NCBI GenBank assembly: GCA_000708835.1
Contig: DF237042.1
Coordinates: 124,001-188,000 of the forward strand
Origin: Klebsormidium nitens
Lineage: Eukaryota > Streptophyta > Klebsormidiophyceae > Klebsormidiales > Klebsormidiaceae
Reading direction: 5' to 3'
Length of the DNA stretch: 64,000 nucleotides
Made by a program: the position numbers and the translations under genes. This document shows positions 13,071-24,541 of this stretch, piece after piece. Positions within the stretch are counted from its first letter, which is position 1. Each line of letters opens with the position of its first letter. The notes under the pieces were generated by a model, which worked only from the letters and a program-made list of their open reading frames with translations, was not told the DNA's origin and did no database searches.

Positions 13071-14526
13071 CAGCGCTCTTAGGTATTTCAATGCGAGCCC
13101 TTTGACTTTCGTTCGTGTAACATAGGCAAGTCGGCAACAGACACCATTGCGTTTGCAACTAGTAGGGTCGACAACTGGCAAGAAACAGCACTGCGTGTTG
13201 CTTTACAAGTTGCGGGGAGCTTCAGCTTGCTTCTGAAAAGAAATGTTAGAGACGTGGAACTTCGTCCAACTTGAATTATTATCTCTGTGTACAGTAGGAT
13301 GTTATCGATTTTGAAAACTTAATGAAACCATGCTGACCATTGGTGTAACTGTTTCGAGATCATTGCTTCATCATTGCTAGACCTGGCGCCCTGCGCCTGT
13401 ACCTCCTCTTGAGTTAGTCAACCTAGCTAGCTAAGTATGCAGATTGCGCAATCGAAATATGCGCGGTGGTCAACATGGAAATTGCGACAATTGCGCTCCC
13501 GATCATCTGGTTGGATTGCAATCGATCAAGCGATATCGGAATAACATGCGAAAGTATCATACGTACCCGGTAAGAAGCTACTCGAGCCGCCTTCACGTTT
13601 CGGCCTTTGACTAATGTGCCGCGGGGCCGGCAGTTGGATCAACACTGCCGCATTGCAGGAGCGCCGCGGCCACCCGGCCCCGCGTACTAAAGGCACTGAG
13701 CCCATGGGCTTGTGTGAAAATTGCATGCTAGCTAGTCGATCCTGCTTCAGCTGCTTCACTCTTCTGTATGCTGTACGACGGTTGCACATTTGCATGGATA
13801 CCTCTTACATGTCGAAGAGCCCAGACGGGATGCCAGGGAGTGGCTCGTTTGCGCTCCTGCTCATAGCCCTGCCCCGGCCGTGAATAGATGAGTCGCCATA
13901 TATCAGTGGTGCGAGGTGCTTGAGTGGCTCAGCCGGCCGGTAATTGGCTTATGGTGCAAGTATGATGCAAAACAAACAACGATGTGCGTGATGATGGATA
14001 TCCATAACGAGATCTGCAATAAACTTATTTGGGCTTCATGTACCTGATGTTTGCGTTAGTGGGGTAAAGCCGCTTTGGGCAAAGTCGATGGGCAGATATA
14101 GCAGAATGTCACGAAACGAGGTCCGCATTATTTGCAATGCTCGGAACCCACTTGTTAGAAGAGGCCTAATTTACTGCTTAAATCCGGTTGATGCCTGAAG
14201 AAACGGGTTCAAAAGCGCACCGACTCGCACAAACGCCCAAAGCTCAGAAAAGTTTCGGCTCCGTTCTCTGTAGAGCGACTCCGCTGTGATTCCTAGCTCG
14301 AAGTCAGCTAAAGCATATTCCGGTATCTACGTTTCTTCAAAACGTCGCATACTTTCGTTCCCCCCTCGCCAAGAGCATATCTAACCTACTCTCGTCCTAA
14401 CAGGTCAGTCAAGCTATAACCTAGACGCTCTACTTCTTATAGCCTGCTGCTCTTTTTACAGCCTCGTCCCCTTCTTCTACAAGCCCAGCTTTAAAAGCTC
14501 CGAGCTGCCAGCCACGTGGCGGCTCC
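13071..14526. other. Intergenic spacer between convergent MscS-like A and ferritin-like A
   Basis: No supported coding exon. About 13380-13990 is rich in short palindromes (ATCGAT, GCATGC, CCGCGG, GGCCGG, GCTAGC). The right end (14200-14526) is presumably 3' UTR and flank of ferritin-like A. Confidence 0.5.
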
Positions 14527-17500
14527 TCAGACTGCCACGTCCGCATGAAGCGCGGCCTCAGACTCGTCCTCCTCTTCCTCCGACGTCTCGCCGCCGCTGT
14601 CCGCAATCTCCTCCCCCACCTCGTGCTTCTTCAGCCTCTTGTTCAGAGAGTGGTCGAAGTGCCACGTGCTGCACATCGGAGAGCGACATAGGGTGATCAA
14701 CGGCTGTGATTTTACCCCGTCAATAGCTCCGTCAATAGGGCTGAGCGACGACAGCTTCTTTTTTCGCTCCTGGTTCTGGGCGTCGCCAATCTGCCACGTG
14801 TACTTGCAAGCAGGAAGGGCGAGGGGATATAAACGCTTCGGATTTGGACACTGGCAGTAGCTCGCAAAAGAAGCGAACGCAGCGCCAGCTTTGTTGTACA
14901 GTGGTGTCGAGGTGTTGAGTGTTGCATACAAGGGACGCAGAATGGTTTCTCTCCAAGTAACAAATTTGCGGGACAGCACTTGTTTCATGCGACGGACTCA
15001 CGGGCTGCTCCCATAAAACATCAGTCAAAGAAATGTTGACCTCTGAGCCGTCCCAACACGTTACTTGCGTACTCCTTTCAATGGTCGAAGGCTTGAGCTC
15101 TACGTTTTAGAAGAATTAGACCAAACATACGTTGCTGAAAATTCAGAGGTGCAAAGGGGTTTGGGCTTAAAGGAGTTTACCCGTGGCCCTTGCCGACGCG
15201 GCGCAGCTGGGTCACCATGCCGGCCAGCTTCTTGACGGTGATCACCTGCGAGCGCGCGCAGGAAAGTTGTTCAAAGCGCGCGCGGGTAGTGTGACGTGTA
15301 AAACCCGCGGCAACACCGGCAGCCGGCCGAGCGCTCACGTGGGCGGTTTCCGAAACAGTCCGAAAGTGCTTGTACTTGAAATGAAAGCCTCAGCGACGGG
15401 TGCAAGGAAATGGAGAAAGGGAACAGAAAGAGCACAAATGCTTCACCGCTCGGCAGGTCAGTCCCTTGCTAGATCGTGAATACGTGCTGCCAAGAGAAGT
15501 GGTTGCATCGAAATGAGGAAGAGCGCAGACTGGAGCAAAGTTTAGGAGTTCAGGCCCAGCACGGATACGTATGGTTGAGCAACCTATTCTTTATACATGT
15601 TATACCGAAAACAAACATTTTCCTCACAAAACAGCTAACAAGAATACGGAGCAACGGTACTCTAATGGGGGAGTGCAGACGTGTATCCACCGCGGAAAGT
15701 TGAGAGCAGGGGAGCTGGAAATGTTCCTCCAATCTTAGTTGCGTACTTCTGGGTTGAGCCGCAATTTGAAATAAAAGATGAAGGGATCTTCGCGTCGGGG
15801 TATTTCAAGAAACTTTGACTGTGGCTCCGAAGGGCAACCTGACAAGTCCTCTGAGAGGACACTTTCTTCCCAGAAAATATCGTTGCATCATGGCCACCTT
15901 TCAAAAGTGAACCAAAACAATCGGGGTTCACGAAGTGAGAAGCAGCAACGGGCACTTACACCCAAACAAACCGCCGTACAAGCTTGTCCAAAACAAATTT
16001 TGGAACATGGATCTCACTGAGAGCAGTGGTGGATCGTGTGACGCATCTTTTCACCAAGATAGACCGATTTGAAACATACCCTGTTGCAACAGCGAAGACG
16101 CGAAAGAACATTCAGAGCTGGGCGAAGATGAACAAAAATCATTATATGCGGAGAAACTTTGAAAAAGATCAAAGATGATTGAGAAGGGAGTTTAATGCCT
16201 CACCAGGGGATGGATGAAGCCGTCGGTGAGGTAATCGGAGAACTCGTCGTCGTTCTCTTCGGCTGCCAGCTGCGAGGCATTAAGACTCCCATCAGCTCTG
16301 GAACGAGAAGCTTTGTTGCGGCTCTCCAATAAGTCGAACTATCCCCCTGGGTTATTCTAGGAATTCCTACTCGCGTGAACCACTTGTAGCAAGCACATGA
16401 GCGGCGGATCGAAAGTGATACAATCAAAGCTCGAAAAGAAAGCTCGAAGTGAGCACTAAGCAGAAAGCTTTACCCAATCTACTGACGGACGCTCTACGCG
16501 CAGTACCACTTTGCAGATAAAGTTGTGAGAGAGCGACGTCGCTGCACTACTGTAGTTCTTGGGTCCTCTGACTGAGGGGGTTCTCTTCGGTAAATCATCC
16601 CTACGAATCGGCGAGGCTGCTGTTATGGAAGGAGATCTCTGCGACTCGGCAAGGCAACCGCGCGCTGCAACCAAGGGGGATAAGTTGCGCTTTACACGGA
16701 AACGATTTTGTTACATCTGAGCGCGTCATCCGTATCCTACCAACAGTAACGCAGCGCACTAGAAGCTGGTACGTGCCTGGTTAAGGTCGCGGAGCTTCTC
16801 GTTGTGGACCTTGAAGATTGCCAGAACGATCTCCATGGCTGCACAGGGGAAAAATAGAGATTTCGTTAGGATTCCGCCGACCAAATTGAAGACCAGAGCG
16901 AACGGAAGTGCCGTGTTGAACACATTTGTAAACACTCTGACAGGAAAGGGCTCTTTCGGGAACGGAGCCGAAGATAAGCTACCAAGGATTTAAAGGCAGG
17001 TTCACGGGTTTTGATCGGCCGCTTGCGTAAGCATGAATCTGCGTACAATTCCAGAAGTAGACAATACTGGTGTGTCTAGAGCAGTCGCTCACTTGCCAAC
17101 GCTCACAAGAAAAGCCACGAAGCGCAGCGGATTCCGCTTTCGAGCCCGGAACTTACTGTAGAGCGCCTCGCCCTTTTCTTCGTGGTCGAACTCAGACTCC
17201 GGCTGCCCGATCTGGTACAGCACCACCTTCCCGCCACGCAGGCCCTGCACGTCGTGCTCATTCACGTTTCTGAGATGATAAACTTACGAAGGTTGCAAGT
17301 AAAAATTTGAACGGAGCTCGTTTCTAACGGAGTACCACATTGTGAATTGCTCAATTTCCGACAAAGTGTGAGGACGCAAGTGGTTGACTGGACAGGAATC
17401 ACCTAATTGCATTCAGGAAGTCGGAAAGGGATCCAAAACGCGAGAATATTGACACGGCCCAAAGTCTTGGATGGGCCGAATTGGACTTGAATGGGCGGTT

Positions 17501-19336
17501 GAAAAGCGCTCAGCCATCTGAGGAGTGGGGGGCTTTCGGTGATCCGAGGCAGTGCAAAATTACAGAACGCTGGGCCGGTAATCTCTACTGCCCAACTCAA
17601 TACAGCCCACGTCCTGACTTTCTTCCGAAGAGAAGCTAAAAAGTGAAGAGAATAAAGGACTGAGCCGCGGTTGACTTCCTAACAGGGCAATCAGAAAGTC
17701 CACCGTTCCTCGAAACTCGGAAAGAACATCGTGAGAATGACTTGTGCCGTGCTTGTTCAATTTGTCTGTGCTTTTCGATGGTTCAACTTTATGGAAAACC
17801 AGCCGTCTCTTCTATCAATCCTTTCGCACACCGCCCGGAACTATGTCTGTATCTGGGATCCCTCGTGATCATTCCATTTAGGTCATCCGTGCCGTTTATC
17901 AGGCAATTGAGTAAGTTTGCAAAGCTATTTGCTTAGGCGGCGATGGAAAAGAACGAAAGAAATGGTCTCGTACCTGGTAGCGCGACAGCTCCATCGCGCA
18001 GGTGCGCTCTCGGTCGCTCCTGTCGGCGTAGAAGCGCGCGAGGCCCTTCAGGGACACGTAGTCGCGCGCGCAGAAGCTCGCGAGCGAATGGAGCGCGTAC
18101 GACATAGCGTATGAGTGGCTGGAGACATGCAAAAAGGGGTAGACATACGAAGGGAAGCTCGGAAACATTTGGATTGGAAGGAAAGAGGAAACTTGGAGAT
18201 CGGAGCAGAGTTTGTTGGTTTGAGGCGAAAGTCAGATTGGGCGCCAGCACGTGAATGTCGAGACTGCAGATCTCAAGCTAGTGAGACAGAAAGGTGGGGG
18301 CAGAATGAGCGAGGCACTCTCGGGCCGCGACTAACTCTGAAGGGAACTAGGTGGAGCAAACCAAAAACCAGGTTTCAACTAATATGTGTATGTCGACTGG
18401 TCCACCAGAACAGCAACGCAACGGAGAGTTTTGGCTTTGCCCGTAATTAGTCCTGGGGGGTTCCCCAGTACTTCTCTGAGGTTTCTCCTGTGTGAATAAA
18501 GAACAATATCATCTTAAACACAGGTTGATAATACAACCAAGCCCCCCTCTGATCTAGGGGTTGCGACATTCATCAGGTTGATGGATGCGCCAAGCAGAAC
18601 GTGTCTGGTGCCTTTCTTGAGGACCGCAGTTTCAACTTCCGGCAGCGCTGAGAAGAACTGAAGGCCCACGGGATGAAAGGAACGAGACTCTTGTGGAGCC
18701 CTCACTTGATGATGTCATTGAGGCCCGCCTCCCGCTTGTCCGACCAGCGCTGGCGCGCAAACGCGCCGAGGCGGCCCTCCTCGGGCACCAGCTTCTCCAG
18801 GCCCAGGGCCTTGATCTCAGCGATGACGTCATACACCTGGGACGGAATGCGCGCGCGCAATGGGGTGTCTGAAGATGATGGATTCAAGCGGCCCTCAATT
18901 CAGGCATCGCTTATGAGTCATGCGCGGGATACGCCATTTTCTTCTGCCGTCTGGAAGCGCTTTGAGGGAAGAGGTTGCTGGGCGAATATCCTCTGGTTTG
19001 CATCAAGGTTGTTGGAGGACTTCCTGTGCTCTCGTTTCGGTTGGTGGGTCCGTGGCTGACTTCCAAGGTTGCTTGCATGATGAGCGACTTTTCAATTTTC
19101 GTTGGAGGCATGGGGGCGTCTCCAAAATTTGACGAAGCGCAACTCACTTTTAAAGGCGCTGCCAGCCATCACGTTCTTCACGGGAAAGCCAAAAACTCAT
19201 GACGAAACATAGCGCATCAGGAACCTTCCATTCTGGACCCACTTCCGGAGGAAAGAATAGCTGCGGAATGTTAGAGAGCGTTTGCATTCTCAGTGAAGCG
19301 TCTCACCTTGTCTCCGGATGCCCCTTCCTTCGCCAT
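14527..19336 (-). CDS. FER: Ferritin-like protein A, degenerate ferroxidase centre
   Basis: Eight exons: 19336-19307, 18836-18706, 18118-17974, 17244-17157, 16838-16777, 16269-16204, 15245-15181, 14668-14527, giving 242 aa. It has the plant ferritin layout: extension-peptide exon (VYDVIAEIKALGLEKLVP), helix A-B (SYALHSL, ARDYVSLKGLARFYADR), FDHEEKGEALY, helix D (AGMVTQLRRVGKGHGTWHFD) and a long acidic C-terminal tail. Ferritin cages oxidise Fe(II) and store iron, but here the expected ligands (human H-chain numbering) are replaced: E27 by Ser, E61 by Arg, H65 by Cys, E107 by Phe, Q141 by Leu, and Tyr34 by Leu. E62 remains. The modelled first exon codes only 10 residues (MAKEGASGDK), so the protein may be cytosolic or an upstream exon is missed. 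Intron 5 appears to use a GC donor (CAG|gcacgt). Confidence 0.85.
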
Positions 19337-20414
19337 GTTGCTTCGTCTCTCGATGGTGATGTAGGCGATTGAAGAGCAGTCCAAGGGGTATACGAACGCT
19401 CGAAATAAGCGCCTTAAGCGGGCTTGCGTTGCCAATATCCAAACGTTTCAAACTTCTTGGGCGCAACGAGGCTGGAGTCTGCTGTGCAGAAGGAGCCGAA
19501 TTTTGGTCACGACCAGCAGCAGACACGTGGACGCAGGTCATCTTGACTCGAGCGGACAAACCTGGAAGTCTATCCTAGTGACATTTTTCCAGCATGCCTT
19601 TGGTCTGATCTTGTAAGCTGCCGGTAAGCCACAGTCCGTGACGAAAACCAGCGAGACCTTCAGTAATGAGTCGAGCCTTTCGAGGTACTCATCAGCAGAT
19701 GCTCCATACGGTGAACATGTACCTGTCACGCTTGCATGATCTTATGTGTCATCTCGAGATGCGCGCCAATCAGCATTAACTGCTCAAGCTCCTGTTGCTT
19801 CTCTTGTTTACAGTGCGAGTTCCGGTCGCCGGCGCTCGTGCATAGGTAAGCTACTGTAGCTTTGAATTTCACATGTGCTGGCTTGTGCTCAGCTTGCACG
19901 CAAACCAGCAGTCCGTAGCTAGACCGCCCCGGCGAGCCAGAACCTGCGCTCGGTCGGATTGCGCGGCCGCTGAGCCGTTTTTCGCGGCCGCCGTTGACAT
20001 ACGGTGACGGCTTCCGGATCGCCGATTTTCCTGCCTCAAATTTGACGGCATCCGAAACTGGAAACAACGTAACATCGCAGCCGTCCGCTGAACGCCTGCG
20101 GGCCATCAATGGCGCATGCATGCACGACGCCACAACCCCGTTCGCCTCCGGCCGTCGCCGTCGCGGGGCCGGGGTCAGTCCGTGTTACTGAGCTGCATGC
20201 AAACTTCGCTGCGCAGCAAGTGACCAAGCATTGCGATTGGAGAAGAAGCCTTCCTCTGCCGCTCTTGAATCACATTACCCATTTAGACTATTTGCATGCG
20301 CGAAGCTCACCACCTCCTTTGAGCTCGCAGGACAGTGGGAGAGGAGCTGAAGATCAGTTGAACTTTATTCGTGATAAAGTCGGCTGCGAGCCCGGTTCTG
20401 TACCTGATCTCAAA
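19337..20414. promoter_or_regulatory. Divergent promoter region between the two ferritin-like genes
   Basis: A 1078 bp spacer between two outward-facing starts. About 19920-20230 is GC- and CpG-rich with several GCGGCCGC-type words and TGCATGCA-like words. I did not see a clear match to the plant ferritin iron-dependent regulatory sequence. The minus strand also carries an open frame starting at 20133 that could hide an alternative first exon of ferritin-like A. Confidence 0.5.
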
Positions 20415-23400
20415 ATGGCGGCGCCAGCTTCGTTAATGAGGATCGTCTTTCCGCTTCTGAGCCGGAATTCTTCGAACTTTCTGAGAAGCGGAGTCCTTCT
20501 CAACGGCCCGCCAAGCTTTTGGCAGCTCGAATCGGTCTCAAAGTTCTCTACTCTGGTTAGAAGCAGCAATCTGAGCGGCCTTCCAAAGGCCAACAAGCTA
20601 TGGACGAACGAGGCAGCTGAGCTCATCCCTGAGAGGCTTGTGACGTCATGTGCCCTTGCTGCAATCAGCGGAAGGCCAAAGATCGAGCTGGTACTGGAGA
20701 GGGGCGCCCATAACGAGGCTGGGAAGGTGAGACTTCGTGCTTCCCAAGACCCTGAAGGTGAATCTAGAAGATGGCGATCTGGTTAAGTTTCCAGTCAGAT
20801 AGGGCAACATGCTTCATGAGTTGCTGGATTGCCTGTCCTGAAGGCAATGCTGTTAGGATGCTCTAATTCTTTGTAAGGGAAGCTCCTTTGATTGCGAATT
20901 GCACTCAGAACACCCGTGGAGCACAACAAATAGAGATGCTTTGTGTAACCAGAGCTTTTGAAGAAAGTTTTTCTCGTGCTACTAGGTTGCAGCTCCTGGG
21001 TTCAGATCATAGCAATAGCTTTTGTAGAGCAACTAGTGTCATTTTGAACAAATGTTTCTGGGTTAGCGAAACCTGAGACTGACTTGCTTTCAAAATCGAA
21101 GGATGGCGAACAAGTTGTAATACGACCAACTTCGACCAAGCCGGAGAAAATTGCAGATTTTATCAGAATGCAGACAGTTGCGGAGAACGGTTTACAGGTT
21201 ACCATCTGGAGAAAACTCGCTCAGATAGCACCAGAGCTCTAAGTCAGAAAGTGGGACCAGAATGCAGTATTTAACCACGTATGGGGGAAAAAATCTGAAG
21301 CTGACAAGGTTTCGAGGGAAGTGGTCCTTCAAAGGAATCCTTGCTTTCGGCTATTGCAAGATCCGCTTGCAATTGGTCAAAATCCTCCGGCTAGCATCCC
21401 TCTTCCACCCTTTCACTGTCTTTGAAGTAGTGACCTGTTTCCACGAAAGAGATCAACCGTTGTTGTTGGATACATTTTTAAGGTCGGAAGGGTAATCCTC
21501 CTACTTTGGATTGGATTATAAGCAAACGCCCAACATATCTTCTCAATACGGATCGTGATCTTCGTACTTGTACCCGTTGCTCTTCAGGTGTACGACGTCC
21601 TGTCCGAAGTAAATTCCGTCGGGCTCGAAAATCTGGTTCCCGCTGATGGTACGAAGGAGAGCATCGTCCGCCAGGAGTGGCCGAGCAAGCTGGAGAGCGG
21701 TCTCAACGACATGATCAAGTAAGCCAGCAGTTAGCGTGCAGCTAAAAAAGTTGCACAGTCAGTCGAGTAAAACTGCTATTGTGTTGGCCTGTGCCTTGCA
21801 AAGGTTCCCGTCTTCTTTACACTTCGTTTGCGTTTTCGGGCATCACTCTGCGAATGACAGACAAGTCTTTGAGCAGCACATTCCGACCTCACTCCGTTTC
21901 CATCGTTAAAAAGTAACGCGTTCACCGCAAAGTCACGCGTACAGAAATCCTCAAGCTCCTGAAAAAGGGAGGATGCGAGCAGAGATAATGCACGAAGAGC
22001 AGAAGAGCCAGGACTTTCTTCGAACTGATTCGACGACATTTTCCGCCCCCGTTTTTTCCCGCAGCGTGTCCTACAGCATCTCGTATGCTCTGCACGCCCT
22101 CTCGAGCTACTGCTCGCGCGACTACGTCAGCCTGCGCGGCCTCGCGCGCTGGTACATCGACCGCAGCAACCGGGAGCGCGCGGACGCGCTCGAGCTGTCG
22201 CGCTATCAGGTGCGAAATGCGCGGATTCTAGGTCGTAATGTTCCAATCCACAATACTGTCGAATTAGAAGCGAAGAATGACGCAGAGGGGTTTTGAAGAC
22301 ACCTGTGTCCGTCAAGGAAGACGTCTTCGAATCTGCCCGAGTAGTGTTCGTAATTTGCAGCTTTTTCCGGGTTTCAAGCGGCACCTCACATCGGCTCTTA
22401 AAAACAGAAGATTTGCTTTGTCTGCTCGATTGATTGCCCGTCGATCCTCTTGCAGTTGCACTTTCGGTCGAAGTTCGAAACGTCGCTCTTGGTCTGCTAA
22501 GTTCCAGGTTTATTTTCTCGTGAGCTGGGAGAGCCTACGGTCGCCAAAAGAGCGCGTTTGAGGCGCCCGGGGATTTTTTTTGAAAAATGTTTGTGTTTGC
22601 ATTCTTTGTGACGGCCATGTATCGGGACGCTTCATCTCTAAAACTCGGTCCGCCATAGACAAGAAGGACGTCGTCTGCAGAGTCTCCGTGGCGGGAAGAC
22701 GATGCTCTGCCCCATCGGCGAGTCCCAGACCGACTTCGACCATGATCAAAAGGGCGACGCCCTCTACAGTAAGACTTTCTGACCTTGCGTGAAAAGAAGC
22801 CTGACCTCGTTCGCTCACGCCCCTGTCCGAAGCAAAAAAAACCTGCTTTAGCACACGTTGATGCATCGGTGGAGATCTTGTCAGAACAGATCTGCGACAA
22901 AATGGGTTTATGGCTACTTGATTAGTTTTGAATTTTCCTCAAGACTTCGTGGCATAAGAAGAAAACTGAGGGGTCTGTCTTCAATGGCAGCCGTGGTGCA
23001 GCGACGCTGTTCCGCCAGACGTCGTATCCAACTTCGGACGAGGCTGGTCGGAGTCTAGCCGGCCGACAGGTTGGCTTGCGGACCTCACTTGCACCAGTTT
23101 CAGGCGGCACCAAAGTCTGGGACGTTTTGAGAACCAACAGTCACTGAGATGTCACGTCGTCCTTTGCGTGCAGCGATGGAGCTGGTTCTTGCCATGTACA
23201 AACTCCAGGAACAGAAATTCCGAGACCTGGCGCGGGTAAGTCTCACAACCAACGACTATATTGTGTGGTATGGACATGGCACAAAGTGAGCTGAAAGCAG
23301 TCTTCCTGTGGTCGTATTTGACATCAGAACATTGCCCTTGAAGCTAGGGAGTAAAGGGCTGCAAGGTGCACAGGTTGCGAGTTGATTCCAGGTACCGGAC

Positions 23401-24541
23401 CGCCCCCGACCTCACCGTTTTCATGTTAGTCCGCGACCTCAGATTTCGGTGCGATATTGGGAAAGAGCTCAGATTTTGGTGCAATATTGGGAAAGAGCTT
23501 TGAAAGCTGGTGCAAGGGGGTAATTTATAAACCGTTCTTCAGACACAGCCGAAAATTTGAAGAAGGTCATCTGGTGTGAATCAGCTTCAATGAGGAGAAG
23601 GGTGTTTCGATGTGCAGCTAGCAGACGAGGAAGGGGATCAGGAGTTCTCGGACTTCATCACCGACAGTTTTCTCAGCCACCTGGTACGTTCCACCTCTCC
23701 TCACGAATCTCTTTCTCTCCCGTGCAATCTTCGCTTATGCGATTCGAGGACGAGGTTCGAAGTTACTAGTATCGTTGCGTGGCTGAGGGCTCTCCGTGAG
23801 ATCCTTGAGGGCTCCCCTTTTCTGCCTTTGTCTCGTGTGCGGTACACTTCCCCTCCGACTCTGACGATTTAGGATGTCGAAGTGCTCTCGTAGTCAAAGC
23901 CGTGGCAAGTTGTCGATGAGACGAAGCGCTATTCCCTTCTCAGCGTGCGCCACGTGTCGATGTGCAGACCGTCCTCGTGAAGAAGACCGCCGGCTACGTG
24001 GCGCAGCTGCGCCGCGTCGGCAAGGGGCACGGGTAAGAGCGTTACTAAAAACCCGCTCATGGAGTCTCGTAGGCTTTGACTGGAACGCGGCCTCGCTCCT
24101 AGCTGCGCAGTAACATTACTTGAACCGAGAAGCCACGACATAGGTCATTGCGGATGCTCTCTTTTTAAGAGATGGATGGCCTTTTCAATGGGCCTTCCCC
24201 ACCTCTACTTTCTGGCTCCGCCAAGTTGACCATAAGGCCCTTGAAGACCAGGGCTTCTGGTAAGAGGTCGAAGATTAGGAGAAATTAGCCTTTGTCGTGA
24301 ACCTTATTCCGTCCTTGTTCGTGGCCGACGTAGAGGCCGCAAGAAAAGGAAGCGGGGATGCCCCCCCGCTCAAGAACAGAACAGGGCGGTTACGTCTACC
24401 AGGCAGTGACCGGGCTAACTAACGCACCCCGCTTGCCGCAGCACGTGGCACTTCGACCACTACCTGCACAAGAAGCTGGAAGGGGACCACGTGGGGGACG
24501 AGTTACGTACCGGGCTGCACGAACTTGAAGGGACGAAGTAG
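20415..24541 (+). CDS. FER: Ferritin-like protein B, degenerate ferroxidase centre
   Basis: Eight exons: 20415-20726, 21588-21718, 22065-22209, 22681-22768, 23174-23235, 23618-23683, 23968-24032, 24442-24541, giving 322 aa. The six middle exon lengths (131, 145, 88, 62, 66, 65) and all phases equal those of ferritin-like A, so the pair arose by duplication. The first exon adds about 104 residues, basic and Ser-rich (MAAPASLMRIVFPLLSRNSS...), likely an organelle-targeting sequence. Conserved ferritin elements include VYDVLSEV, ISYALHALSSYCSRDYVSL, FDHDQKGDALY, MELVLAMYKL, DFITDSFLS and QLRRVGKGHGTWHFD. Ligand positions are altered as in A: E27 to Ser, Y34 to Leu, E61 to Arg, H65 to Asp, E107 to Tyr, Q141 to Leu; E62 is kept. 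Start chosen at the ATG in AAAATGGCG. Confidence 0.88.
23438..23501 (+). repeat. Tandem repeat (31 bp, two copies) in intron 5 of ferritin-like B
   Basis: Two adjacent copies of a unit containing agatttyggtgcratattgg followed by gaaagagct. Local duplication inside the intron. Confidence 0.8.

Noticed and set aside
19726-20133. Minus-strand open frame starting MASCMHAPLMARRR as a transit-peptide exon of ferritin-like A
   Set aside because: No donor in matching phase was found to join it to the 19336 exon; kept only as a possibility.
20109-20414. Upstream in-frame extension of ferritin-like B first exon to 20109
   Set aside because: The extra 102 residues have the composition of the GC-rich spacer; the ATG at 20415 has a better context and leads straight into a targeting-like sequence.
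22510-22900. Overlapping minus-strand open frames within ferritin-like B
   Set aside because: Shadows of exon 4 and intron sequence; no independent coding evidence.
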